A stretch of DNA of 55,270 nucleotides from assembly GCF_000227725.2 (NCBI RefSeq), contig NZ_MU255056.1, forward strand, positions 593,171 to 648,440. The letters run 5' to 3'. The notes beneath the pieces are model-generated. The model did not search any database. It was not told where the DNA came from and was given only the letters and a program-made list of their open reading frames with translations. The stretch is from Thiorhodospira sibirica ATCC 700588. Its GTDB lineage: Bacteria; Pseudomonadota; Gammaproteobacteria; Ectothiorhodospirales; Ectothiorhodospiraceae. Every line of letters begins with the position of its first letter. The first letter of the stretch is position 1. A program made the translations under genes and the position numbers. Below, piece by piece: positions 17,690 through 26,063 of the stretch.

Positions 17690-19969
17690 ATGCGAACGGT
17701 ATTGATGCTTTTGTGCCTATTGGGTGTTGCGCTGCTGCCGGTAGCGCAGGCGGCGGATTTTGTCATTGACGACATTGAGGTCGAGGGCTTGCAGCGTATT
17801 GCGCCCGGTACCGTTTTTACCTATCTGCCGGTGCGGGTGGGGGATCGCTTTGAAGCGACCCGCAGCGCCGAGATTGTGCGGGTCTTGTTTCGCACCGGCT
17901 TTTTCTCTGATGTCTCGCTACAGCGCCGCGATAATATCTTGATCGTGCGCGTGGTGGAACGCCCGGCCATCAACGAGATCCGCATCAGCGGCAATCGCGA
18001 TATCAAAACCGAACAACTCACCGATGCCCTGCGCCAGGTCGGCATTGCGCGTGGCCGGGTGTTCAACCGCACGGCGCTGGAACGCATGGAAAGCGAGCTG
18101 TTGCAACAATACTTTGCCCGTGGCAAATACAATGTCAATGTTGAGGTGGCGGTTGAGGACTTGCCGCGCAATCGCGTGGATATTGTCATCGATATCAACG
18201 AAGGGCAGGTGGCGCGCATCCAGCGCGTCAACATCGTCGGCAATCAGGCCTTTAGTAACGATGCGCTGCTGCGCCGCTTCAGCTCCGGGGTGCCGCCGTG
18301 GTACGCCTTTTTCAGTCGGCGTGATCATTATTCCAAGCAAAAGCTGGCCGGGGATCTGGAAGCCTTGCGCTCGCGCTATCTCGACGAGGGTTTTGTCAAT
18401 TTCACCATCGACTCCACCCAGGTGACCCTGACCCCGGATCGTCGCGATTTATATATCACCATCAACATCAATGAAGGTGAGCGGTATACCATCAGCGATG
18501 TGCGCCTGGCCGGTGAGCTGGTGGTCGAGGCCAGCGAGTTGCAGGAACTGCTAGAGGTCAGTCCCGGCGATACCTTCTCGCGGGCGCGTATCACCGCCAG
18601 CATTGAGGCGCTGACCCGCCGTCTGGGCAACGAGGGCTATGCCTTTGCCAGCGTCAACCCGATTCCCGAGGTGGATGATGAACGCCGCCGCATTGAGCTG
18701 ACCTTTTTTGTCGATCCGGGGCAGCGGGTGTATGTCCGGCGTATCAACTTCAGCGGCAATCAGCGCACCCGCGATGAGGTGTTTCGCCGTGAAATGCGCC
18801 AGATGGAAGGCGGCTGGTATTCCGCCTCGGCGATTGAACGCTCCAGAGTCCGCTTACAGCGCCTAAGCTTTGTTGAGTCTGTGGATCTGCAAACCCGCCG
18901 CGTGCCGGGCCTAAGTGATCAGGTGGATTTAGACATTGCCATCACCGAACGCCTCTCGGGCAGCTTTGTTGTGGGCGCGGGATATGCACAAAGCCAGGGG
19001 GCGCTGTTTAACATGAGCCTGTCGCAGGAAAATTTCTTTGGCACCGGCAATCGCGTGTCTTTGGCCTTCAATAACAGCCGTATCAATCGCATCTACAGCC
19101 TGTCATATACCAACCCCTATTACACCCTTGATGGTGTCAGTCGCGGCTTTAATCTGTATTACCGCGAAACCGATGCCAGCCGCGCCGAGATTTCGCGCTA
19201 TTCCTCCAATCGGCTGGGCGCCGATCTGAGCTACGGCATTCCTCTGACTGAATATGACAGTCTGCGCTTTACCCCCGGTTTTGAGCGCATCGAGATTCTC
19301 ACCTCGGAACGCACGCCCGGCGAGATTCTGGATTTTCTTGACCAGCATGGGCGCACCTTTAATATCTATTCCCTGAATGCTGCCTTTGCCCACGACACCC
19401 GCAACCGTATCGTCTTTCCCGATTACGGAAATTTACAGCGCGTCGTGCTGGAAAGCGCCGTACCCGGCAGTGATCTGGAATATTACAAGGCCAGCTATCA
19501 GCATCAGCATTATTTTCAGCTACGCCCGGCGCTGACCTTGGGGATGACCGGTGAGGTGGGCTATGGCAAACATTATGGCGATACCAGCGAATTACCCTTT
19601 TTTGAAAAATATTTTGCCGGAGGTACCCGTTCGGTACGCGGCTACAAGGACTACAGTTTAGGCCCGCGTGACAGCAATAATGATCCCTTTGGCGGAGACT
19701 TTCGGGTGATCGGTGGCGCGGAGCTGTTTTTCCCGCCGCCGTTTATGGATGAATCCCCGAATCTGCGCATGAGCTTTTTCCTGGATGCCGGTCAGGTCTT
19801 TGCCGGTTATGATGATTTTGCCGCAGATGATATCCGTGCCTCTACCGGCGTGGGCTTATCCTGGCTTTCACCGGTGGGTGCATTGACATTCAGCATGGCG
19901 CACGCGTTAAATGACAAGCCCCAGGATCGCTTGCAGGCCTTTCAATTCACGATCGGCGCATCCTTTTAA
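17690..19969 (+). CDS. bamA: Outer membrane protein assembly factor BamA
   Basis: Central beta-barrel of the BAM complex that folds outer-membrane proteins. Of 759 residues, the first ~21 are a signal peptide ending AQA. Five POTRA domains occupy about 22-420: repeats such as VEGLQRIAPGTVF, ISGNRDIKTEQL, IVGNQAFSNDALL and FSGNQRTRDEVF mark four of their beta-helix starts. The 16-strand Omp85 barrel follows, with the loop-6 motif VRGYKDYSLGPRD. The last residue is Phe, as required for outer-membrane insertion. It begins three bases after rseP. Confidence 0.98.
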   Translation: MRTVLMLLCLLGVALLPVAQAADFVIDDIEVEGLQRIAPGTVFTYLPVRVGDRFEATRSAEIVRVLFRTGFFSDVSLQRRDNILIVRVVERPAINEIRISGNRDIKTEQLTDALRQVGIARGRVFNRTALERMESELLQQYFARGKYNVNVEVAVEDLPRNRVDIVIDINEGQVARIQRVNIVGNQAFSNDALLRRFSSGVPPWYAFFSRRDHYSKQKLAGDLEALRSRYLDEGFVNFTIDSTQVTLTPDRRDLYITININEGERYTISDVRLAGELVVEASELQELLEVSPGDTFSRARITASIEALTRRLGNEGYAFASVNPIPEVDDERRRIELTFFVDPGQRVYVRRINFSGNQRTRDEVFRREMRQMEGGWYSASAIERSRVRLQRLSFVESVDLQTRRVPGLSDQVDLDIAITERLSGSFVVGAGYAQSQGALFNMSLSQENFFGTGNRVSLAFNNSRINRIYSLSYTNPYYTLDGVSRGFNLYYRETDASRAEISRYSSNRLGADLSYGIPLTEYDSLRFTPGFERIEILTSERTPGEILDFLDQHGRTFNIYSLNAAFAHDTRNRIVFPDYGNLQRVVLESAVPGSDLEYYKASYQHQHYFQLRPALTLGMTGEVGYGKHYGDTSELPFFEKYFAGGTRSVRGYKDYSLGPRDSNNDPFGGDFRVIGGAELFFPPPFMDESPNLRMSFFLDAGQVFAGYDDFAADDIRASTGVGLSWLSPVGALTFSMAHALNDKPQDRLQAFQFTIGASF

Positions 19970-19974
19970 AGACG

Positions 19975-20173
19975 TGGTCAAAAACTCCCCTCTTTTTTAG
20001 GGAGGGGTGGCGCGCAGCGCCGGGGTGGTTTAAAAAGCCTTAAAACCAACCCCTGGACTCCCCTCCTTTTCAAGGAGGGGTGCCCCGTCAGGGACGGGGT
20101 GGTTATGTGTTTAAAAAATAAGATCCACTCCCCGCCTGCGGCGGGACTCCCCCTTGGCAGGGGGAGAGTTTTT
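19975..20173. repeat. Array of hairpin repeats between bamA and skp
   Basis: About 200 bases hold at least five hairpins in tandem: ACTCCCCTC...GGAGGGG near 19984; GGCGC-GCA-GCGCC near 20010; the perfect CCCCTCCTT/AAGGAGGGG at 20060-20080; CCCCGTC/GACGGGG at 20083-20099; CCCGCC/GGCGGG near 20131-20145; and CTCCCCC/GGGGGAG at 20147-20166. The units share a CTCCCC...GGGGAG design and resemble the pair at 9056-9127, so this is a dispersed palindromic repeat family, not coding DNA. Confidence 0.7.
20147..20173 (+). terminator. Possible Rho-independent terminator after bamA
   Basis: Stem CTCCCCC (20147-20153) and GGGGGAG (20160-20166) with a six-base loop, followed after AG by five T's (20169-20173). 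It could end the rpsB-to-bamA transcripts, in which case skp needs its own promoter in the short stretch to 20266. It is also the last unit of the hairpin array, so its role is uncertain. Confidence 0.5.
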
Positions 20174-20266
20174 GTCGTGCCGTGGCGGCATCTTCCAGAT
20201 GTCGCACAAACTACTCGAACGCAAGATGCGTCCGCCACATTCTTTTAACTGTTGGAGAGCAAGGCG

Positions 20267-20797
20267 TTGAACAGCTTACGCACGGCACTCAGTGCCGTTT
20301 TGCTGATGTTCGTATTTGGCATGATGACCACGGCACACGCCCAGTCAAAGATTGCCTTTGTCAATATTACCCAGGTGATGGAAGAATCCCCCCAGGCGGA
20401 TGCGGCGTTGCGCGCCCTGGAAAGAGAATTTTCCGCCCGTGATAATGCGTTGGTGGCCGAACGCGATGCCCTGCGCCAACTGCAGGAGCGACTGGAGCGC
20501 GATGCGGATGTCATGGCAGCGGATCGGCGCGCCGAGATGGAGCGCAATTTGCGCAATCGCACCCGTGAATTCAAGCGCTCCCAGGAGATCTTTAACGAGG
20601 ATCTCAACCTGCGTCGCAATGAAGAACTGGCCAAGCTGCAGCGTACCGTTAACAGCGTGATTGTAGAGATTGCGCAAAAAGAGGGCTTTGATGTGGTATT
20701 GACCGAGCGCAATGTGTTATTTGCCAGTGAACGCATCAACATCACTCTCCGGGTGCTGGAGCGCTTGCAGCAGCAAATGCCCGCACCGCGCCGCTAA
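20267..20797 (+). CDS. skp: Periplasmic chaperone Skp/OmpH
   Basis: Trimeric chaperone that carries unfolded outer-membrane proteins across the periplasm. The 176-residue product has a signal peptide (residues 1-25, ending AHA before QSKIAFVN), then the family start [17 protein letters not shown], and a long charged coiled-coil tentacle region rich in Arg, Glu and Leu (about 50-120). The start is TTG at 20267 with GGAG nine bases upstream; the TTG at 20252 lies before that site and is less likely. It follows bamA as in E. coli, here separated by a repeat array. Confidence 0.92.
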   Translation: MNSLRTALSAVLLMFVFGMMTTAHAQSKIAFVNITQVMEESPQADAALRALEREFSARDNALVAERDALRQLQERLERDADVMAADRRAEMERNLRNRTREFKRSQEIFNEDLNLRRNEELAKLQRTVNSVIVEIAQKEGFDVVLTERNVLFASERINITLRVLERLQQQMPAPRR

Positions 20798-20817
20798 ACC
20801 ACGGCATCACCTGGCTT

Positions 20818-21816
20818 ATGCAGCTTGGACAGCTGGCGCAGACGCTGGATCTGCAGTTTGTGGGGGATGCCACGCTACCGATTGACAGCATTGCTGCCCT
20901 GCGCACCGCCTGCCCCGGACAGTTGAGCTTTCTGCAAAAGCGCAACCATGCCCCGGCATTGGCCCAAACGCGGGCCAGTGCGGTTATTGTGCGCCCTGCG
21001 GATGTTCCCCTGTGTCCGTGTGCGGCCTTGATCAGTGATGACCCTTATCTGGCCTTTGCCCGCGCTGCCCAGCTTTTGCACCCCCCCAAGCCCGTCTGTC
21101 CCGGCATTGATCCCAGTGCGCAGATCAGCCCGGATGCCCGCATTGATCCCAGCGCCCGTATTGAAGCCCATTGCGTCATCGGGCCGGGATGTGTGATCGG
21201 TGCGCAGGTTTTGCTCGGGCCACAGTGTCTGCTGGATGCAGGCTGCGAGGTTGGCGCGCAGTCGCGCCTGCTGGCCCGGGTCACCCTCGGCCCGGCGGTA
21301 CGTCTGGGGCAGCGCTGTCTGCTTCATCCGGGGGCGGTGATCGGTGCGGATGGCTTTGGTTTTGCCCCGAGTCGCGATGGTTGGGTTAAAATCCCCCAGC
21401 TGGGTTCAGTGCTCATCGGCGATGATGTGGAGATTGGTGCCAATACCACCATTGATCGCGGTGCGCTGGAGGATACCTGCATCGAAACCGGAGTCAAAAT
21501 CGATAATCTGGTGCAGGTTGCGCATAATGTGCATATCGGTGCGCATACCGCCATCGCGGGCTGCGTTGGCATTGCAGGCAGTGCGCGGATCGGCAGACAT
21601 TGTGCCATTGGCGGCGGGGTGGGGATTCTTGGGCACATCACCATCACCGATCACGTTACCGTTACCGGCATGAGCTTTGTGAGCGCCTCCATTGATACCC
21701 CCGGCGTGTATTCCTCCGGTATGCCACATCAAGCGGCACGCCAGTGGAATCGCAGCGTGGCCCATCTGCGCAGGCTCGATGAGCTGGCCCAGCGGGTGCG
21801 CCAACTTGAAAAATAA
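20818..21816 (+). CDS. lpxD: UDP-3-O-acylglucosamine N-acyltransferase
   Basis: Third enzyme of lipid A synthesis, adding the N-linked hydroxyacyl chain. The N-terminal uridine-binding domain ([14 protein letters not shown]) precedes a left-handed beta-helix of hexapeptide repeats ([IV]-G-x-x-x-x) from about residue 100 to 300. The segment [21 protein letters not shown] and the catalytic His in QVAHNVHIG (near residue 240) are clear. A short C-terminal helix ends the 332 residues. It lies 20 bases after skp, in the conserved skp-lpxD-fabZ-lpxA order. Confidence 0.97.
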   Translation: MQLGQLAQTLDLQFVGDATLPIDSIAALRTACPGQLSFLQKRNHAPALAQTRASAVIVRPADVPLCPCAALISDDPYLAFARAAQLLHPPKPVCPGIDPSAQISPDARIDPSARIEAHCVIGPGCVIGAQVLLGPQCLLDAGCEVGAQSRLLARVTLGPAVRLGQRCLLHPGAVIGADGFGFAPSRDGWVKIPQLGSVLIGDDVEIGANTTIDRGALEDTCIETGVKIDNLVQVAHNVHIGAHTAIAGCVGIAGSARIGRHCAIGGGVGILGHITITDHVTVTGMSFVSASIDTPGVYSSGMPHQAARQWNRSVAHLRRLDELAQRVRQLEK

Positions 21817-21900
21817 TTAGATAACCGAGGGTGTCTGTCGTTGTCCGCACACGGTCGGACAGTGCATCCTGTGCTTTTAGGGGAATCCATCTTGGAGCCT

Positions 21901-22350
21901 ATGTCCATTCATGAGGTGATGCGCTATCTGCCTCACCGCTATCCTTTTTTGCTGGTTGATCGGGTCATTGATTTTAAACCGGGGGAATCTCTGGACGCGA
22001 TCAAAAACGTCACCTTTAACGAGCCGTTTTTTCAAGGCCATTTCCCGATCCGCCCGGTCATGCCGGGGGTGCTGATTCTGGAAGCCCTGGCACAGGCCAC
22101 GGGATTGCTGGCTTTTAAAACCCAGGAATACCGCAATGAAAGCCCTGACAAGCAGCAGCTGTATCTGTTTGTGGGCATTGACGAGGCGCGTTTCCGTCGT
22201 CCGGTCGAGCCGGGTGATCAACTGCATCTGCATGTTGAGTTTGTCCGGGCCATGCGCGGTATCTGGCGTTTCAAAGCGGTGGCCAAGGTCGGCGAAGAGA
22301 TTGCCGCAACCGCCGAGCTGATGTGTGCCGGGAAGGAAATTGACGGATGA
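21901..22350 (+). CDS. fabZ: 3-hydroxyacyl-ACP dehydratase FabZ
   Basis: Dehydrates 3-hydroxyacyl-ACP in fatty acid elongation and competes with lipid A synthesis for the same precursor. The hot-dog fold motifs are [14 protein letters not shown] and the active-site [19 protein letters not shown], whose His and a later Glu form the dyad. I give ATG 21901, 149 residues; a TTG at 21892 has a better-spaced AGGGG eight bases upstream and adds three residues, and a TTG at 21841 would add twenty non-conserved residues. Its TGA overlaps the lpxA ATG. Confidence 0.96.
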   Translation: MSIHEVMRYLPHRYPFLLVDRVIDFKPGESLDAIKNVTFNEPFFQGHFPIRPVMPGVLILEALAQATGLLAFKTQEYRNESPDKQQLYLFVGIDEARFRRPVEPGDQLHLHVEFVRAMRGIWRFKAVAKVGEEIAATAELMCAGKEIDG

Positions 22351-23138
22351 TTGATCCGCGTGCCGTGGTCGATCCCAAGGCACAGCTTGATGAACAGGTC
22401 AGCATCGGGCCGTACAGCATTATCGGCCCGCAGGTGCGTATCGGCAAAGGCACGCGCATCGGCCCGCATGTGGTGATCACCGGGCAGACCACCCTGGGGC
22501 AATACAATGAGGTATTTCAGTTTGCCTCATTGGGTGAGGCCCCGCAGGATGTCTCTTATCAGGGCGAACCCACCCGCCTGCAGCTGGGTGATCATAATGT
22601 GGTGCGCGAATCGGTCACCATCAGCCGGGGTACCCAGCGCGGTGGCGGTCTGACGCGCCTGGGGGATCATAACTTCATCATGGCCTATGTGCATATTGCC
22701 CACGATTGCCTGATTGGCAATCACTGCATTTTTTCCAATGCCGCTTCGCTGGCCGGGCATGTGCATATTGAGGATCATGCGATTCTCGGCGGTTTTACCC
22801 TGGTGCATCAATATTGCCGCATCGGTGCCCATGCCTTCACCAGTATGGGGGCGGCACTCAATCGTGATCTGCCGCCCTACACCCTGGCCTCGGGAAATTA
22901 TGCCCGCGCCATCGGGATCAACAAATTGGGACTGAAGCGACGCGGCTTTAGCGCCGCCAGTATTCAGGCCCTGCATCGTGCGTTTAAATATCTGGTGCGT
23001 ACCCACGACCGAACGCGAGGCTTTGAGGCGGTGCAGGCACTGCAACAGCAATACCCCGAGGTCTTGCATTTTGTCACCTTCATCCGGCAAAGCCAGCGCG
23101 GCATCGTGCGCACTGGCCGACGACATAGCGAAAGCTGA
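22347..23138 (+). CDS. lpxA: UDP-N-acetylglucosamine acyltransferase
   Basis: First enzyme of lipid A synthesis, transferring hydroxyacyl from ACP to UDP-GlcNAc. The 263-residue protein is a beta-helix of hexapeptide repeats from [13 protein letters not shown] to about residue 190, with the catalytic His in [15 protein letters not shown] (near residue 122). The C-terminal helical domain contains [12 protein letters not shown]. Its start overlaps the fabZ stop (ATGA). Downstream one expects lpxB, but pepN follows five bases later. Confidence 0.97.
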   Translation: MIDPRAVVDPKAQLDEQVSIGPYSIIGPQVRIGKGTRIGPHVVITGQTTLGQYNEVFQFASLGEAPQDVSYQGEPTRLQLGDHNVVRESVTISRGTQRGGGLTRLGDHNFIMAYVHIAHDCLIGNHCIFSNAASLAGHVHIEDHAILGGFTLVHQYCRIGAHAFTSMGAALNRDLPPYTLASGNYARAIGINKLGLKRRGFSAASIQALHRAFKYLVRTHDRTRGFEAVQALQQQYPEVLHFVTFIRQSQRGIVRTGRRHSES

Positions 23139-23142
23139 CCCC

Positions 23143-25854
23143 ATGCCTGTTGCACCGGCTCAACGCATCTATCTCAGCGATTACAGCCCGCCGCCGTGGT
23201 GGGTCGATCAGATCACGCTCAATATTGCCCTGGATGCGCAGCAAACCCGCGTGCTTGCCACGCTCAGCCTGCGCCGCAATCTGGAGGTGCCTGCCGCCCC
23301 GCTGCATCTGGATGGTCAGGCCATGCGTTTGGGCCAGCTCTGGCTGGATGGACAGCCGCTGCCGCCGGCTGCCTATACGCAGACGCCGGATGCATTACTC
23401 ATTCCTGCGCTGCCCGATGGCTGTACCCTGGAGATCGAGACCTTGGTGTGTCCGGCAGACAATACCGCCCTGGAGGGTCTGTATCTGTCGGGGGGTAATC
23501 TGTGTACCCAATGCGAGGCCGAGGGCTTTCGCCGCATCACCTACTTTCCCGACCGTCCGGATGTGATGGCAGTTTACACCGTGCGTCTGGAAGCCGATAA
23601 ACGCCGCTATCCGGTGCTGTTATCCAACGGCAATCTGCAGGCCGCCGGTGAGCTGCCCGGTGGGCGCCACTTTGCCCTGTGGCATGATCCCTTTCCCAAG
23701 CCCTGCTATCTGTTTGCCCTGGTCGCCGGGGATCTGGTGTATCAGCAGGATCAGTTCATCACCGCCTCCGGGCGCGAGGTCACGCTGCGGGTGTATGTGC
23801 AGGCGCATAACCTGCACCAGTGTGACCATGCCATGCGTTCCTTAAAAAAGGCGATGCGCTGGGATGAGCGCCGCTTTGGCTGTGAATATGATCTGGACAT
23901 CTACATGGTCGTTGCCGTCGATGATTTCAATATGGGCGCCATGGAAAACAAGGGGCTGAACATTTTTAATGCGCGTTATGTGCTGGCCCATCCCCAGACC
24001 GCCACCGATGAAGATTTCCTCAACGTCGAAAGCGTCATCGCCCATGAATACCTGCACAACTGGTCGGGCAATCGCATCACCTGCCGCGACTGGTTTCAGC
24101 TCTCGCTCAAGGAAGGTCTGACGGTGTTCCGTGATCAGGAATTCAGCACCGAGCAAACCCTGGGCGCGGTCAAGCGCATCGACGATGTCCAGCATCTGCG
24201 GGATGCGCAATTTGCCGAGGATGCCGGCCCCATGGCGCATCCGGTACGCCCGGACAGCTATATCGAGATCAATAACTTCTACACCCTGACCGTCTATGAA
24301 AAAGGCGCCGAGCTGGTGCGCATGTTGCAAACTCTGCTTGGCCCGGCGGTGTTTGATGCCGCACTCAGACGTTATTTTCACGACTGCGACGGCCAAGCCG
24401 TCACGGTGGAGGATTTTATCCAGGCCCTGGAGACCGAGAGTCAACGCGATTTAAGCCCGTTCATGCCCTGGTATACCCAGGCGGGCACGCCGCGTCTGGA
24501 GATTCACGGAGTCTATGAGGCCGACCGCCGCCGCTATTGCCTGCACATCACCCAGCATCCCGCTGACAATCCCAGCCTGCAGGATATGCCCGCCCAGCCG
24601 CTGCTGATTCCGCTACGTTTGGCGCTATTTGATCTCCAGGGCCAGGCGTTGCCCTTACGCCTGCACAATGAGCCCCCCCACAGCGGCTACGCCACCGAGC
24701 GCGTGCTGGAGGTCCATGCAAAACAGCAGCAGTTCTGCTTTGAAGATATTCCAACGCCGCCGGTTCCTTCGCTGTTACGGGGGTTTTCCGCCCCGGTACA
24801 TCTGGCATTTGCCTACAGCGATGCGCAACTCGCCTTCCTGCTGACCCATGACAGCGACCCCTTCAACCGCTGGGAGGCCGCCCAGCGCTATGCCTTGCGG
24901 CTGCTGCAGGCACAGCTGGCAGACCCGGCGCAAGACATCACGGCAGAACGCTCCGCCTGGACTAAAGCCATTGCCAGCTTATTGACACCCCATCAGCTCA
25001 CGGATGCCGCCTGGCTGGCCAAGACCTTGACGCTGCCCAGTGAGGTGTATCTGATCGAACAGTGGCGACATCTTTCCGCTGTCGCCGTAAACCGGCCGCC
25101 GTTAGCAGCGGCTGCCACCGATGTCGAGGCCATTCACCGCGTCCGCGAACAGCTACGCCAGCATCTGGGCCGGGCCCTGGAAAGCCACTGGCTGAGCCTG
25201 TACCAGGCGACACAGCGGGCCAATTCCACCGCACTGGACCCGCAGCACATGGGCCAGCGGCGCCTACGCAACCTGTGTCTGAGCTATCTGTGTACCCTGC
25301 CCAAAGCCACCTGGCGCGAACTGGCATATACCCACTATCAGCACGCCGCCAACATGACCGAAGGTCTGGGTGCCTTGCAGGCGGTGCGTGACATCGACTG
25401 CCCGCAGCGCAGCGCCATGCTCGCCGATTTTGCCACGCGCTGGGCAGATGACCCGCTGGTCATGGATAAATGGTTCGCGATGCAGGCGGCCTCCAGCCTG
25501 CCGCAGACCCTGCACACCGTGCAGACACTGCTGCACCATCCCGCATTTACCCTGAAAAACCCCAATCGGGTACGCGCCCTGATCGGCACCTTTGCCAATG
25601 CCAACCCGCTGCATTTTCATGCCCAGGATGGCAGTGGCTATGCTTTTGTCGCTGAACAGATCATCGCACTTGACCCGCGCAACCCGCAGATTGCCGCCCG
25701 CCTGACCCGTCCCCTCACCCGCTGGCAGTGCTTCGACACACAGCGCGCCCACTTCATGCAAGCCGCGCTGCAACGCATCCTGGCACAGCCCAAACTGTCC
25801 AATGATGTCTATGAAGTCGCCAGACTCGGCCTGCAAAGCCCCAGCGCTGTCTGA
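23143..25854 (+). CDS. pepN: Aminopeptidase N (M1 family)
   Basis: Broad zinc aminopeptidase of the cytoplasm that finishes protein breakdown. The exopeptidase motif GAMEN is at residues 265-269 and the zinc motif HEYLH at 301-305, with the distal Glu in LKEGLTVFRDQEF; these positions are four residues from those of E. coli PepN. Length is 903 residues with the C-terminal alpha-helical domain complete. ATG 23143 was chosen because residues upstream in frame overlap lpxA and are not family-like. It directly follows lpxA, an unusual neighbour, and may be co-transcribed with it. Confidence 0.96.
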   Translation: MPVAPAQRIYLSDYSPPPWWVDQITLNIALDAQQTRVLATLSLRRNLEVPAAPLHLDGQAMRLGQLWLDGQPLPPAAYTQTPDALLIPALPDGCTLEIETLVCPADNTALEGLYLSGGNLCTQCEAEGFRRITYFPDRPDVMAVYTVRLEADKRRYPVLLSNGNLQAAGELPGGRHFALWHDPFPKPCYLFALVAGDLVYQQDQFITASGREVTLRVYVQAHNLHQCDHAMRSLKKAMRWDERRFGCEYDLDIYMVVAVDDFNMGAMENKGLNIFNARYVLAHPQTATDEDFLNVESVIAHEYLHNWSGNRITCRDWFQLSLKEGLTVFRDQEFSTEQTLGAVKRIDDVQHLRDAQFAEDAGPMAHPVRPDSYIEINNFYTLTVYEKGAELVRMLQTLLGPAVFDAALRRYFHDCDGQAVTVEDFIQALETESQRDLSPFMPWYTQAGTPRLEIHGVYEADRRRYCLHITQHPADNPSLQDMPAQPLLIPLRLALFDLQGQALPLRLHNEPPHSGYATERVLEVHAKQQQFCFEDIPTPPVPSLLRGFSAPVHLAFAYSDAQLAFLLTHDSDPFNRWEAAQRYALRLLQAQLADPAQDITAERSAWTKAIASLLTPHQLTDAAWLAKTLTLPSEVYLIEQWRHLSAVAVNRPPLAAAATDVEAIHRVREQLRQHLGRALESHWLSLYQATQRANSTALDPQHMGQRRLRNLCLSYLCTLPKATWRELAYTHYQHAANMTEGLGALQAVRDIDCPQRSAMLADFATRWADDPLVMDKWFAMQAASSLPQTLHTVQTLLHHPAFTLKNPNRVRALIGTFANANPLHFHAQDGSGYAFVAEQIIALDPRNPQIAARLTRPLTRWQCFDTQRAHFMQAALQRILAQPKLSNDVYEVARLGLQSPSAV

Positions 25855-26063
25855 ATCGCTAAAAACACCCGCTGCTGTGCCCAGTGAGATAAGCACAGTA
25901 GGGGTGAGGGCATTTTCAACAAATCACGGCATGTAATGTGCATAATGCTCAAGGTAAGTCTCCTGCCATTATTGTGCAAGGGAAGGGCCTGCTTTGATGG
26001 CATATACAGCGCGCCCTGTTTTTATCACTATAAAACCTCTTTGTCCGTTTCTTGGCGCATACC

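Noticed and set aside
19975-20173. CRISPR array
   Set aside because: The units are palindromes of unequal length and spacing with no constant repeat and no unique spacers; no cas genes are present.
22978-23142. Longer N-terminus for pepN overlapping lpxA
   Set aside because: The added 55 residues overlap the lpxA coding sequence and do not resemble aminopeptidase N; ATG 23143 gives catalytic motifs at near-E. coli positions.
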